Shown here: piece after piece, positions 50,913 through 60,381 of the stretch
Layout of the letters: each line of letters starts with the position of its first letter
Numbering within the stretch: position 1 is the first letter of the stretch
Assembly: GCA_934309345.1 (NCBI GenBank)
Contig: CAKRDD010000019.1
Coordinates: 7,082 to 71,081 of the forward strand
Reading direction: 5' to 3'
Length of the DNA: 64,000 nt
Source: an uncultured Mediterraneibacter sp.
Lineage (GTDB): Bacteria > Bacillota > Clostridia > Lachnospirales > Lachnospiraceae
Translations under genes and position numbers: made by a program
The notes under the pieces: model-generated
Databases searched by the model: none
What the model was told of the DNA's origin: nothing
What the model saw: only the letters and a program-made list of their open reading frames with translations

Positions 50913-53777
50913 ATGTTTAAAAGTAGAAAAAAATCAGCTGTACTATGTGCAGTTCTATTGATGGTTTTAGGAATGTGGATGATATTGTCAGTACATTGTT
51001 GGGCTGCTGAAACGAATCAGGATGGAACGCAGACAAAGGAACAGAAGATCATCCGCATCGGTTCATTTGAGGATACCTTTAATTATGTCGATCAAAACGG
51101 TGTCAGGCGAGGATATGGCTACGAACTCATGCAGGCTCTTGCAGGCTATACCGGATGGAAATTTGAATATGTGAAATGTGACTGGTCTAACTGTTTTGAG
51201 ATGCTTGAAAACGGTGAGATTGATGTCATGGGTGATATTTCTTATACCGCTGAACGTGCAGAAAAGATGCTTTTTTCGGATGAACCGATGGGAGAGGAAA
51301 AATACATCCTTTATGCTGATTTATCGAACACAGATATTGGGACGTCTGATTTCAAGTCTCTGGACGGGAAACGCGTAGGTGTGCTCATGGGTACAGAACC
51401 TGAAATCATGCTGACAGAATGGGAAAATAAGAATGGCATACAGACAGAACATGTAAATGTGAGTAATAATGATGATGTCGAAAAGAAATTAGCGAATCAT
51501 GAAATAGATGGTTTTGTATCTCTGGAGGAATCCATCTGGTCTGAACAGGGAATATCATCCGTTACCACTGTTGGTAAATCTGGCATCTATTTTGCAATAA
51601 ATAAAGAGCGTAGTGATATTAAGTCGGAGTTGGATTTTGCTATGCGTCAGCTGGAACAAGACAGTCCTTTTTTTAAGGCAGACTTGTATAAGAAGTATTT
51701 TACGCTTGATTATAATCAAAGTCTTACAGGTGAAGAAAAGTCATGGCTGGAAGAACATGGTAGCATTCAGATCGGATTTTTGGACAATGACCCGTCGATA
51801 TTTTCCATGGATGAAGAGAGTGGAAAACTTGCCGGTACGTTGGCAGAATACATCTCTTACGCCAAAGACTGTCTGGGAAATCAGACACTGGAATTTAATA
51901 TACATGCATATGATGATTATGATGAAATGCTTCAGGATCTGCAGAATCGTGAAATTGACATGATTTTTTATGCCAGCAGAAATCCTGATTTTGCAGAAAA
52001 ACAAGGATATGCACTTACAAATACAGCCTGGACATACAATCTGATGGCGGTAACTGATGAGAAATATTTTAATGAGAATGAGGCGTATACAGTAGCTGTT
52101 CCAAAGGGAAAAGAAGCTTTAAAACAACATATTGCATTCAGTTATCCACAATGGAAACTGGTAGATTACGATTCGCTTGCGGATGCGGCAGATATGATCG
52201 TGAATGAAAAAGCAGATTGTTTTCTCATGGGAACCAGTCAGGCATTGAAATATGATAACAATCGAGATTTCAAGAGTGTTTCACTTACAAAAACAATGGA
52301 GGCATGTTTTGCAGTAAGAAGCGGAGAGGACCCCCTTTTATCGATTCTGAATAAGACATTGAAGACCATGCCGTCTGATATGCTTACAAGTACAATTGCA
52401 ATCTATGACAGTACAGCAGATAAGGTGACATTTTATGATTTCGTAAAAGACAATATGCTTGCTTTTCTTGTCACTATAGGATTATTTGCACTCAGCATCA
52501 TCGGTATTATCCTCGTACTTTTAAGGAAGGCAAGGAAAGCAGAAGCTGTTGCAAAGCTTGCAGCAAGTGATACACAAAAATTAAACGACAAGCTGGAAGT
52601 TGCTCTGAAAAAAGCAGAGGATGCAAGTCTTGCAAAGACCCGTTTTCTTAACAATATGTCACACGACATCCGAACTCCTATGAATGTAATTCTGGGCTAT
52701 GCACAGCTTATGGAGGATGAACTAAATGGAAAAGGCATGCCTGAAACTTTGGAACATTTGGAAAAGCTGCAGCAGTCTGGAAATCTTCTTCTGTCAATCA
52801 TAAATAATGTACTGGATATGGCTCGGATTGAGAGCGGAAGGATGGAGCTTGATGAGAATTATGGCCGGATCGAAGATGTTCAGCAGTCATTGATTGAATT
52901 ATTTGAGGATGAAGCAAAGAGAAAGAATATTACATATAATTTCAGGATGAATGTAGAACATGGGCACATTTTAACGGATATTACCAAGGTAAAAGAAATA
53001 CTGGTCAATATCCTGAGTAATGCCATAAAATACACTCCAGCCGGTGGTTCTGTTATGGTAAACATAGATGAATTACCATGCGATGAGCCTGGTTATATGA
53101 TAGTGAGAACACGCGTAAGCGATACAGGAATCGGTATGAGTAAGGAGTATCTGACAAAGATCTTCGAAGCATTTACGCGTGAGCAGAACACTACAAAGAG
53201 CAAAATTGCAGGAACCGGACTTGGAATGTCGATAGTCAAGAAATATGTTGATCTGCTGGGCGGAACAATAGATGTGGAGAGTGAGCTTGGAAAGGGCAGT
53301 ACCTTTACAGTTACACTGAAACATAAGATAGCAGATGAAAGTTATTATGAAAAAAAATACGCTGAAAATCCTGTCACAGGCAGTGAAATCCTTGAAGGCA
53401 GGAAGATCCTTTTAGCAGAGGACAATGATTTGAATGCGGAGATCGCAGAGGCAATACTTGAGCGTGCCGGTCTTAACATAGAACGTGTGGAGGATGGCAT
53501 TCAGTGTGTAAACAGGATAACAGAAATGCCGGCGGGCACATATGATATGATCCTCATGGATATCCAGATGCCTAACATGAACGGCTATAAAGCAACACAG
53601 GCAATCAGACATTTGTCAGATAAGGATAAGGCATGCATACCGATTATTGCAATGACAGCAAATGCATTTGAAGAAGATAAGCGAGATGCCATTGCAGCCG
53701 GGATGAATGGTCATATAGCAAAACCAATCCAGGTTGAGAAGCTGCTGTCGATATTAACGGAGATTGTAACGAAATAA
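50913..53777 (+). CDS. BvgS-like hybrid histidine kinase with two binding-protein domains
   Basis: 954 residues. Signal peptide or anchor (about 8-31), then two tandem periplasmic-binding domains of SBP_bac_3 type (about 45-255: IRIGSFEDTFNYVDQNGVRRGYGYELMQAL; about 280-520: IQIGFLDNDPSIFS), one helix (about 530-553), coiled linker, His in MSHDIRTPMNVI (about 584), N box NILSNAIKY, G boxes DTGIGM and GTGLGM, and a receiver with Asp about 883 (LMDIQMP). The two-lobed (Venus flytrap) extracellular layout is that of BvgS/EvgS. AAAAGGAAAAG precedes the ATG. It is 20 bases upstream of a LacI gene and may act with it. Confidence 0.93.
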   Translation: MFKSRKKSAVLCAVLLMVLGMWMILSVHCWAAETNQDGTQTKEQKIIRIGSFEDTFNYVDQNGVRRGYGYELMQALAGYTGWKFEYVKCDWSNCFEMLENGEIDVMGDISYTAERAEKMLFSDEPMGEEKYILYADLSNTDIGTSDFKSLDGKRVGVLMGTEPEIMLTEWENKNGIQTEHVNVSNNDDVEKKLANHEIDGFVSLEESIWSEQGISSVTTVGKSGIYFAINKERSDIKSELDFAMRQLEQDSPFFKADLYKKYFTLDYNQSLTGEEKSWLEEHGSIQIGFLDNDPSIFSMDEESGKLAGTLAEYISYAKDCLGNQTLEFNIHAYDDYDEMLQDLQNREIDMIFYASRNPDFAEKQGYALTNTAWTYNLMAVTDEKYFNENEAYTVAVPKGKEALKQHIAFSYPQWKLVDYDSLADAADMIVNEKADCFLMGTSQALKYDNNRDFKSVSLTKTMEACFAVRSGEDPLLSILNKTLKTMPSDMLTSTIAIYDSTADKVTFYDFVKDNMLAFLVTIGLFALSIIGIILVLLRKARKAEAVAKLAASDTQKLNDKLEVALKKAEDASLAKTRFLNNMSHDIRTPMNVILGYAQLMEDELNGKGMPETLEHLEKLQQSGNLLLSIINNVLDMARIESGRMELDENYGRIEDVQQSLIELFEDEAKRKNITYNFRMNVEHGHILTDITKVKEILVNILSNAIKYTPAGGSVMVNIDELPCDEPGYMIVRTRVSDTGIGMSKEYLTKIFEAFTREQNTTKSKIAGTGLGMSIVKKYVDLLGGTIDVESELGKGSTFTVTLKHKIADESYYEKKYAENPVTGSEILEGRKILLAEDNDLNAEIAEAILERAGLNIERVEDGIQCVNRITEMPAGTYDMILMDIQMPNMNGYKATQAIRHLSDKDKACIPIIAMTANAFEEDKRDAIAAGMNGHIAKPIQVEKLLSILTEIVTK

Positions 53778-53797
53778 GAACACAGGAGGAAGATTCC

Positions 53798-54805
53798 ATG
53801 ATTCGGCTTCAGGATATTGCAGATATGGCAGGCGTCAGCCGCACCACGGTATCCAATGTTATAAATGGCAATACGAAAAGAGTTTCCCAGAAAACGATCG
53901 ATAAAATCACGGCTATTCTTAAAGAACAGAACTATGTTCCGAATATGGGGTCCATGATGCTTTCCGGCCGTGGTTCCAGAATCATAGGTGTAGTACTCGG
54001 ATTTTCTTACGCTCATGGTATGCAGTCACTTCAGGACCCATTCGTGGGAGAACTGATCGGAACGATTCAGATGGAAATGGAAGAAAATGGATATTATGTT
54101 ATGCTTATTGGCGGTGAAAGCATTCAGAATGTAGTGGATATTGCCTCAAAATGGAATGTAGAGGGATTGATTATCCTGGGATACAATGAAGAGCAGTATC
54201 ATAACCTTTCACACAGATTAAACAAGAAAATGATTCTGATCGATGCCTATCCGAAGGGGGCTTATACCTTCCAGAATGTTGGTATAGATGATTATTCAGG
54301 AGGATATCAGATCGGAGAATACCTGTATTCCTGTGGATATAAGAAAGCATTGTTTGTTGCGGAAACGGAGCAGGACAGCGATTACTATCGGTGGATGGGA
54401 TTCAAACAGGCAATGGAAAAACAAGGGGGATTCTGCAGTCATTCCCGATATATAGTTATTCCGGGTAAAAAAAAGTCTCGTCTCAGGAAATACAGAGAAC
54501 TTCTCCCACGCTTTCTCGAAGCAAAAGCACTGGCTTTTTCTTCAGATTACAATGCAATAGAAGCAATAAATTTCTTTTTTGACGAAGGAATCATGGTTCC
54601 GGATCAGATTTCTGTTACAGGATATGATGACAGTGTCTACGCGAGCCTGATCCGACCGAAACTGACAACAGTTCATCAGGATGTTCCACAAAAAGCACAT
54701 GTGGCACTGGAACGTCTGATGAAATTGATTCAGGGAGAGACGCTGAACGAATTAAATATAAAAAATCCAGTCTATCTGGTAAAGAGGGATTCTGTCAAAG
54801 AATGA
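53798..54805 (+). CDS. LacI-family transcriptional regulator
   Basis: 335 residues. Helix-turn-helix IRLQDIADMAGVSRTTVSNVINGNTKRVS (about 2-30) followed by hinge and a PBP-like effector domain with GVVLGFSYAHG, VEGLIILGYNEEQ and SVTGYDDSVYASLIRPKLTTVHQD (the usual D-dimer contact). AGGAGGAAG precedes ATG. It sits between a sensory kinase and two alpha-glucosidase genes and is likely their regulator; a palindrome with the right form lies ahead of the first one. Confidence 0.93.
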   Translation: MIRLQDIADMAGVSRTTVSNVINGNTKRVSQKTIDKITAILKEQNYVPNMGSMMLSGRGSRIIGVVLGFSYAHGMQSLQDPFVGELIGTIQMEMEENGYYVMLIGGESIQNVVDIASKWNVEGLIILGYNEEQYHNLSHRLNKKMILIDAYPKGAYTFQNVGIDDYSGGYQIGEYLYSCGYKKALFVAETEQDSDYYRWMGFKQAMEKQGGFCSHSRYIVIPGKKKSRLRKYRELLPRFLEAKALAFSSDYNAIEAINFFFDEGIMVPDQISVTGYDDSVYASLIRPKLTTVHQDVPQKAHVALERLMKLIQGETLNELNIKNPVYLVKRDSVKE

Positions 54806-54821
54806 CAGGATCCTTTTTTTT
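54787..54821 (+). terminator. Terminator after the LacI gene
   Basis: GGATTCTGTCA / TGACAGGATCC (11 bp, one mismatch, 5-base loop) overlapping the stop codon, followed by eight Ts. Confidence 0.85.
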
Positions 54822-54907
54822 GCATATACAGGCAAGCAGGTGCAATGGCTTGATTTTCTTTGTACAAACTGTATAAAAACAGGAAATAAACTTTGTTACC
54901 TTTTGTA

Positions 54908-54921
54908 GTTTCGCGAGAAAC
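54908..54921. promoter_or_regulatory. Candidate LacI-family operator
   Basis: GTTTCGCGAGAAAC: arms GTTTC / GAAAC around GCGA, just upstream of the predicted -35 of the glucosidase promoter. Operators of LacI/GalR proteins typically are palindromes with a central CG. Confidence 0.5.
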
Positions 54922-54924
54922 CTC

Positions 54925-54954
54925 TTGATACTGCAAGGGCGTGGTGAGTATAAT
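54925..54954 (+). promoter_or_regulatory. Predicted promoter of the alpha-glucosidase genes
   Basis: TTGATA (54925-54930), 18-base spacer, TATAAT (54949-54954), 62 bases before the GH13 start. Confidence 0.6.
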
Positions 54955-55016
54955 GAATGGTGTGGTTGCAGGAGCGATTAAATAATAATAAACAATTAGA
55001 AATGAGGAGACTTGGC

Positions 55017-56690
55017 ATGGAGAAAAAATGGTGGAAAGAAAGTGTAGTATATCAGATATATCCTAAGAGTTTTAAAGACAGTAACGGTGACGGAGTGGGA
55101 GATATCAGAGGAATCATACAGAAACTCGATTACCTTAAAGAACTTGGGGTAAATGTGTTATGGATTTCTCCGATGCTGGAATCACCTCAGGACGATAATG
55201 GTTACGATATTTCTGATTACCGCAGAATTTATGAAGAATATGGAACTATGGAGGATTACGAGGAATTGTTGTGTGAAGCACACAAAAGATCCATCAGGAT
55301 TCTGATGGATCTCGTAGTCAACCATACATCGGATGAACATAACTGGTTTATTGAAAGCCGCAAATCAAAAGATAATCCATATCGTGATTATTATATCTGG
55401 AAAGACCCGGTAAACGGAAAAGAACCTAATAACTGGGGCGGAGTATTCGGCGGTTCTGCATGGGAATATGATCCGCAGACACAGATGTATTACCTGCATC
55501 TGTTTTCAAAAAAACAGCCGGATCTCAATTGGGAAAATGAAAAAGTACGCCAGGAAGTTTATGATATGATGAAATTCTGGTGTGAAAAAGGAATTGATGG
55601 TTTCCGTATGGATGTTATCAGTATGATTTCCAAAGATCAGAGATTTCCGGATGGAGAAATGAATAACGGACTTTATGGAGATTTTGGACCATATAGTGTA
55701 CATGGTCCAAGAATCCATGAATTCCTTCAGGAAATGAATCATGAAGTCCTTTCAAAATATGATATCATGACAGTTGGTGAAACAGCTGGAGTTACAATTG
55801 AAGAAGCACAGAAATATGCGGGTGAAGACCGAAATGAGCTGAATATGGTATTCCAATTTGAGCACGTGGAGAGTGGATGCGGAGATTATGGAAAGTGGAC
55901 AACTCAAAAATATGATTTTAAAGAGTTTAAAAACATCATGATCAAATGGCAGGAGAAACTTCAGGGTAAAGCATGGAACAGTTTATTTTTAGGCAATCAT
56001 GATCAACCGAGAAGTGTCAGCCGTTTTGGAAATGACAATCCGGTATACAGAGAAACATCCGCAAAAATGCTGGCTACCTGTATTCACATGATGCAGGGAA
56101 CGCCATATGTATATCAGGGTGAAGAGCTTGGCATGACAAATGCTTATTTTGACAAACTGGAAGATTACCGTGATATTGAAAGTATCAATTACTTTGAAGA
56201 GTTTACTGAATCAGGTCTTATGACTCCGGAACACATGATGAAATGTCTGATGCTGAGAAGCCGTGACAATGCGAGAACTCCGATGCAGTGGGATGACAGC
56301 AAACAGGCCGGATTCACAGATGGTGAGCCGTGGATCAAAGTAAACCAGAACTACAAAAAGATCAATGCAGCACAGCAGCTGGAAGATTCAGATTCTATTT
56401 TCCATTACTATCAGAAACTGATCAGCTTGCGCAAAGAGAAAGACATTATTGTTTATGGCGAATTTGAACCGCTTTATCGTGAAGATGAGCAGATTTTTGC
56501 TTACACAAGAAAACAGGATCAGGAAAAACTTCTGACTGTCTGCAACTTCAGTGACAAGAATGCAGAAGTAGAAGTGCCGGAAGAATTCAAAGGCGCAGAG
56601 TGTCTGATCACAAACCTTGGAAGAAAAGAATTTGACGGAAAAATTATTCTGAACCCATATGAAGCATTTGTATTATATTATAAACATTAG
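55017..56690 (+). CDS. GH13 alpha-glucosidase, probable oligo-1,6-glucosidase
   Basis: 557 residues from ATG 55017 (GAGGAG 7 bases upstream; an in-frame GTG/ATG region from 54957 is less likely). GH13 (beta/alpha)8 barrel: YQIYPKSFKDSNGDGVGDI, catalytic Asp in GFRMDVIS (residue 199), Glu in TVGETAG (255) and Asp in NHDQPR (329), the same numbers as in Bacillus oligo-1,6-glucosidase. Val after the nucleophile Asp is associated with alpha-1,6 preference. No signal peptide, so it acts on imported isomalto-oligosaccharides in the cytoplasm. Followed by the GH31 gene after 11 bases. Confidence 0.92.
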   Translation: MEKKWWKESVVYQIYPKSFKDSNGDGVGDIRGIIQKLDYLKELGVNVLWISPMLESPQDDNGYDISDYRRIYEEYGTMEDYEELLCEAHKRSIRILMDLVVNHTSDEHNWFIESRKSKDNPYRDYYIWKDPVNGKEPNNWGGVFGGSAWEYDPQTQMYYLHLFSKKQPDLNWENEKVRQEVYDMMKFWCEKGIDGFRMDVISMISKDQRFPDGEMNNGLYGDFGPYSVHGPRIHEFLQEMNHEVLSKYDIMTVGETAGVTIEEAQKYAGEDRNELNMVFQFEHVESGCGDYGKWTTQKYDFKEFKNIMIKWQEKLQGKAWNSLFLGNHDQPRSVSRFGNDNPVYRETSAKMLATCIHMMQGTPYVYQGEELGMTNAYFDKLEDYRDIESINYFEEFTESGLMTPEHMMKCLMLRSRDNARTPMQWDDSKQAGFTDGEPWIKVNQNYKKINAAQQLEDSDSIFHYYQKLISLRKEKDIIVYGEFEPLYREDEQIFAYTRKQDQEKLLTVCNFSDKNAEVEVPEEFKGAECLITNLGRKEFDGKIILNPYEAFVLYYKH

Positions 56691-56701
56691 GTGACAGAGA
56701 G

Positions 56702-58693
56702 ATGATTAGAAAATATAGATATGGAACTCCGTTTAATACGGAGGCACTGACTGAAAAAATTGAAACAACTGAGGGCGTTCTCCCATATGGAGAGGTCAGT
56801 CAGGAGGAAGGATTTGTTTTTACTTATATCATGGACGAAGATGATATTGTCTATGGTCTGGGTGAAGCCAATCGTGGAATCAACAAGAGAGGATATTGTT
56901 ATATCAGTAATTGCACAGATGATCCGGTACACACAGAGGACAAGCGTTCTTTGTACGGGGCGCACAACTTTATTATTGTGAGTGGAAAGACTACATTTGG
57001 ATTGTTTTTTGACTATCCGTCAAAACTGACCTTTGATATTGGATATGACAGAGAGGACACACTCAAGGTATCCTGCGAAAATGCTGATCTGGATATCTAT
57101 GTGCTTGAAGGTGAGAATGCATATGATATCGTAAAACAGTTCCGCCACGTAATCGGCCGTAGCTATATCCCGCCGAAGTTTGCTTTTGGTTTCGGACAGA
57201 GCCGCTGGGGTTACACGACGAAAGAAGATTTCCGTACTGTCGCAAAAGGATATCGGGAGAATCATGTCCCAATCGACATGATTTACATGGATATTGATTA
57301 TATGCAGTCATTCAAAGATTTCACAGTGAATGAAGAAAATTTCCCGGATTTTCCGGAATTTGTGCAGGAAATGGATGACCAGAATATTCGCCTGATTCCA
57401 ATCATTGATGCCGGTGTCAAGGTTGAGCCTGGATATGAGATTTACGAGGAAGGTGTCAAAAACAACTATTTCTGCAAGAGAGAAGACGGAAGTGATTTTG
57501 TTGCAGCTGTATGGCCGGGAGATACCCATTTCCCGGATATGCTGAATCCGGAAGCCAGAAAATGGTTCGGAGACAAATATCGTTTTCTGATTGAACAGGG
57601 AATAGAAGGTTTCTGGAATGATATGAATGAGCCAGCAATCTTTTATTCTGCGGAAGGGCTTGCAGAGGCAAAAGAACTTGCCGGAGAGTTTGCAAAGGAT
57701 ACCGAAGGCAAGATCCATCCGTGGGCGATGCAGGGCAAGATGCTCGGTATTGCGAATGATCCGGAAGATTACAAAAGATTTTATCACAATGTCGATGGCA
57801 AAAAGATCCGTCATGACAAAGTACATAACCTTTTTGGCTATAATATGACAAGAGCAGCAGGAGAAGCTTTTGAACGCATTGACCCGGAAAAACGTTTTCT
57901 GATGTTTTCCAGATCTTCTTATATCGGAATGCACCGTTATGGAGGAATCTGGACAGGAGATAATAAATCCTGGTGGTCGCATATCCTTCTTAACCTGAAG
58001 ATGCTGCCGTCTCTGAATATGTGCGGTTTCCTGTATACAGGTGCTGACCTTGGAGGATTTGGCAGTGATACAACAAGAGAACTGTTGCTTCGTTTCCTTG
58101 CACTTGGTGTATTTACACCGCTGATGCGTAATCATTCAGCAACGGGAACAAGAGAGCAGGAATGTTATCAATTTGAAAAAATCGAGGATTTCCGTGCTGT
58201 CATTAACACCAGATATCGTCTTGTGCCGTATCTGTACAGCGAGTATATGAAAGCTGTGCTGAATGATGACATGTATTTCAAACCACTTGGGTTTGTTTAT
58301 CCGGATGACAAGAGAGCAATCAGGATAGAGGATCAGCTGATGCTTGGAAACGAGATCATGATCGCTCCGGTCTACGAGCAGAACGCAAGAGGCCGTTATG
58401 TTTATCTGCCGGAAGAGATGAAATTTATCAAGTTCCTGCCGGACGGAAGCATTTCAGAAGAGGTTCTCGAAAAAGGCAATCATTATGTAGATGTGGCACT
58501 GAATGAAGTACCGCTCTTCATTCGAAGTGGTAAATGTATCCCGGTTGCAGAAGCGGCAGAGTGTGTGAAAGATATTGATACCGAACATCTGCAGCTTATC
58601 GGATATAAAAACAGCAGTTATACCATGTATGAGGATGATGGAATCCATAAGGATTACGATAAGGAAGAAAATTATCGGGTATTCACAAATTAA
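56702..58693 (+). CDS. GH31 alpha-glucosidase (Ro-alphaG1-like)
   Basis: 663 residues, the length of R. obeum Ro-alphaG1. Catalytic Asp in GFWNDMNEPAIF at residue 307 and the general acid Asp in WTGDNKSWW at residue 420 fall exactly where they do in that enzyme, and the N-terminal domain (YGLGEANRGINKRGYCYISNC) is very similar from memory. Ro-alphaG1 cleaves alpha-1,6 isomaltose and also alpha-1,4 bonds. No signal peptide. It is cotranscribed with the GH13 gene, giving a pair of cytoplasmic enzymes for small alpha-glucans. Confidence 0.95.
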   Translation: MIRKYRYGTPFNTEALTEKIETTEGVLPYGEVSQEEGFVFTYIMDEDDIVYGLGEANRGINKRGYCYISNCTDDPVHTEDKRSLYGAHNFIIVSGKTTFGLFFDYPSKLTFDIGYDREDTLKVSCENADLDIYVLEGENAYDIVKQFRHVIGRSYIPPKFAFGFGQSRWGYTTKEDFRTVAKGYRENHVPIDMIYMDIDYMQSFKDFTVNEENFPDFPEFVQEMDDQNIRLIPIIDAGVKVEPGYEIYEEGVKNNYFCKREDGSDFVAAVWPGDTHFPDMLNPEARKWFGDKYRFLIEQGIEGFWNDMNEPAIFYSAEGLAEAKELAGEFAKDTEGKIHPWAMQGKMLGIANDPEDYKRFYHNVDGKKIRHDKVHNLFGYNMTRAAGEAFERIDPEKRFLMFSRSSYIGMHRYGGIWTGDNKSWWSHILLNLKMLPSLNMCGFLYTGADLGGFGSDTTRELLLRFLALGVFTPLMRNHSATGTREQECYQFEKIEDFRAVINTRYRLVPYLYSEYMKAVLNDDMYFKPLGFVYPDDKRAIRIEDQLMLGNEIMIAPVYEQNARGRYVYLPEEMKFIKFLPDGSISEEVLEKGNHYVDVALNEVPLFIRSGKCIPVAEAAECVKDIDTEHLQLIGYKNSSYTMYEDDGIHKDYDKEENYRVFTN

Positions 58694-58756
58694 TTTTTAA
58701 CAAAGGTTAGCAAGAAAAAATATGTAAACGGTAGAATATAAGTACTGTGATGAAAA

Positions 58757-58790
58757 AGGATGGTCAAATAAGTGGCCATCCTTTAAAATT
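58757..58790 (+). terminator. Terminator after the GH31 gene
   Basis: AAAGGATGGTC / GGCCATCCTTT (11 bp with one G-U) in a compact hairpin; the following T-run is short. Confidence 0.65.
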
Positions 58791-58932
58791 GCACTGTTTT
58801 CTCATTATCATGAATGAAAAATAACTAAAAGAAAACACTATTAACGACCGATACAACGAATAAAATCAGAGAAAACGAATAAAAAATTCGAAAACGCAGG
58901 AAAATATTGAAGAAATCAATGATTTATGATAT

Positions 58933-58948
58933 CGTTATAGTCATAACG
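58933..58948. promoter_or_regulatory. Small palindrome upstream of the AAA/TOPRIM pair
   Basis: CGTTAT / ATAACG around AGTC, 39 bases before the AAA gene in a very AT-rich gap. Possible operator or part of a promoter. Confidence 0.35.
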
Positions 58949-58986
58949 TATAGTGTAGCAGGATAGTTGTAAGGAGAAGAATAAAG

Positions 58987-60381
58987 ATGAAAAGACCGAT
59001 TGTTCGTTTGTCATCATTACAATTGACAAATATTAAAAATGTAAAAAATGGAACTATATATATGCCGAATACCGTAAACAAAATATTATCAGCGGACAAA
59101 GCAGAAATACTGGGTATTTACGGACAAAATGGTTCAGGAAAAACAGCGATCGTGGATGCTTTGTATTTTTTACAAAAAGTAATGGTGGGAGCCGATTTGG
59201 ATCAGTCATTAGAAGATTACATGACCATAGATTCTGATGCTGCTGAAATTTTTGCGGATTTCAATATTTTTATGGATGGTATTGTGTTTGAAATAGGATA
59301 TACATTAAGCCTTAGCAGAGAAGAAAAAGAGATTGTTATCAATCGGGAAACATTGAGAGCCGCAAAGAATGAAAATGGAATCAGAACAAATAAGACTACA
59401 TTCATGGATTACCAAAGAAATCAAACGGACGCTATTTTTAAACCACAGAAAAGACTGGATGAAATTCTGGAAGCCAATAAAGAAATAAAAACAGATTTAA
59501 TCGTAGCACGCAAAATGGCAGAGAAAAGTAACTGTTCTTATATTTTTGGTGAAAGCAGCCGGGAAATATTCTGTAGAGAATATAAAAATGGATTTCAACA
59601 GTTTTCGGTTATTATATCTTCTTTGTTTGAATTTGCTTTGAAAGATTTATTTGTGATTCGAAATACACATTCAGGAGTGATTTCTGCTAATTTTGTTTTG
59701 CCGATGGCTTTTCGGATTGAAAATGATAATATCGGAGCAAAAGGAGATTTTGCAGTGCCTTTGACAGAACCAATCCTGGTAGATGAAGAAAGAAAAAATC
59801 TGTTAGAGACAATTGTTGAACAGATTAATATTGTGTTATACACAATCATTCCGGGATTGCAGGTAACGATTAAAAATTACGGGAAACAGTCATTGGATAA
59901 TGGAGAAGAAGGATGGAAACTGGAATTAATGTCAAAGAGAGAGGGCATGAAAGAGATTCCGATCAGAATGGAATCGGAGGGGATTATTAAAATTATTTCC
60001 ATTTTAAATGCACTCATACAGGCATTTGGAAATCCTTCGATTTGTCTGGTGATTGATGAACTTGATTCTGGAATTTTTGAATACATGTTGGGGGAGTTGC
60101 TTGATATTTTCAAAAAGAGTGCAAAAGGACAATTGATCTTTACTTCCCATAATCTTAGGGCACTTGAAATGATTGATAAAGAAAGCATTATGTTCTCTAC
60201 TACGAATCCAGATAATCGTTATATCCATATGAAGAACGTAAGAGAAAGTAACAACCTTCGCAATATGTATATCAGAAGCATTACATTGGGCGGCCAATCA
60301 GAACAAATTTATGAAGAAACCGATAGTTTGAAAATAGCCAGAGCATTTAGAAAAGCAGGACGGGGTGTTCGTAGTGAATGA
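58987..60381 (+). CDS. AAA/ABC-type ATPase of a probable two-gene defence module
   Basis: 464 residues, soluble. Walker A GIYGQNGSGKTAIVDALYFL (about 43-60), an ABC-like signature ESEGIIKIISIL (about 327-338), Walker B CLVIDELDSGI (about 354) and a switch His in FTSHN (about 385). This is the AAA_15/AAA_21 layout of ATPases that partner TOPRIM proteins, as in OLD, AbiL and PARIS-type systems. Its end overlaps the next gene by 8 bases. The surroundings are AT-rich and unlike the housekeeping part. I do not assign it to a named system. Confidence 0.72.
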   Translation: MKRPIVRLSSLQLTNIKNVKNGTIYMPNTVNKILSADKAEILGIYGQNGSGKTAIVDALYFLQKVMVGADLDQSLEDYMTIDSDAAEIFADFNIFMDGIVFEIGYTLSLSREEKEIVINRETLRAAKNENGIRTNKTTFMDYQRNQTDAIFKPQKRLDEILEANKEIKTDLIVARKMAEKSNCSYIFGESSREIFCREYKNGFQQFSVIISSLFEFALKDLFVIRNTHSGVISANFVLPMAFRIENDNIGAKGDFAVPLTEPILVDEERKNLLETIVEQINIVLYTIIPGLQVTIKNYGKQSLDNGEEGWKLELMSKREGMKEIPIRMESEGIIKIISILNALIQAFGNPSICLVIDELDSGIFEYMLGELLDIFKKSAKGQLIFTSHNLRALEMIDKESIMFSTTNPDNRYIHMKNVRESNNLRNMYIRSITLGGQSEQIYEETDSLKIARAFRKAGRGVRSE

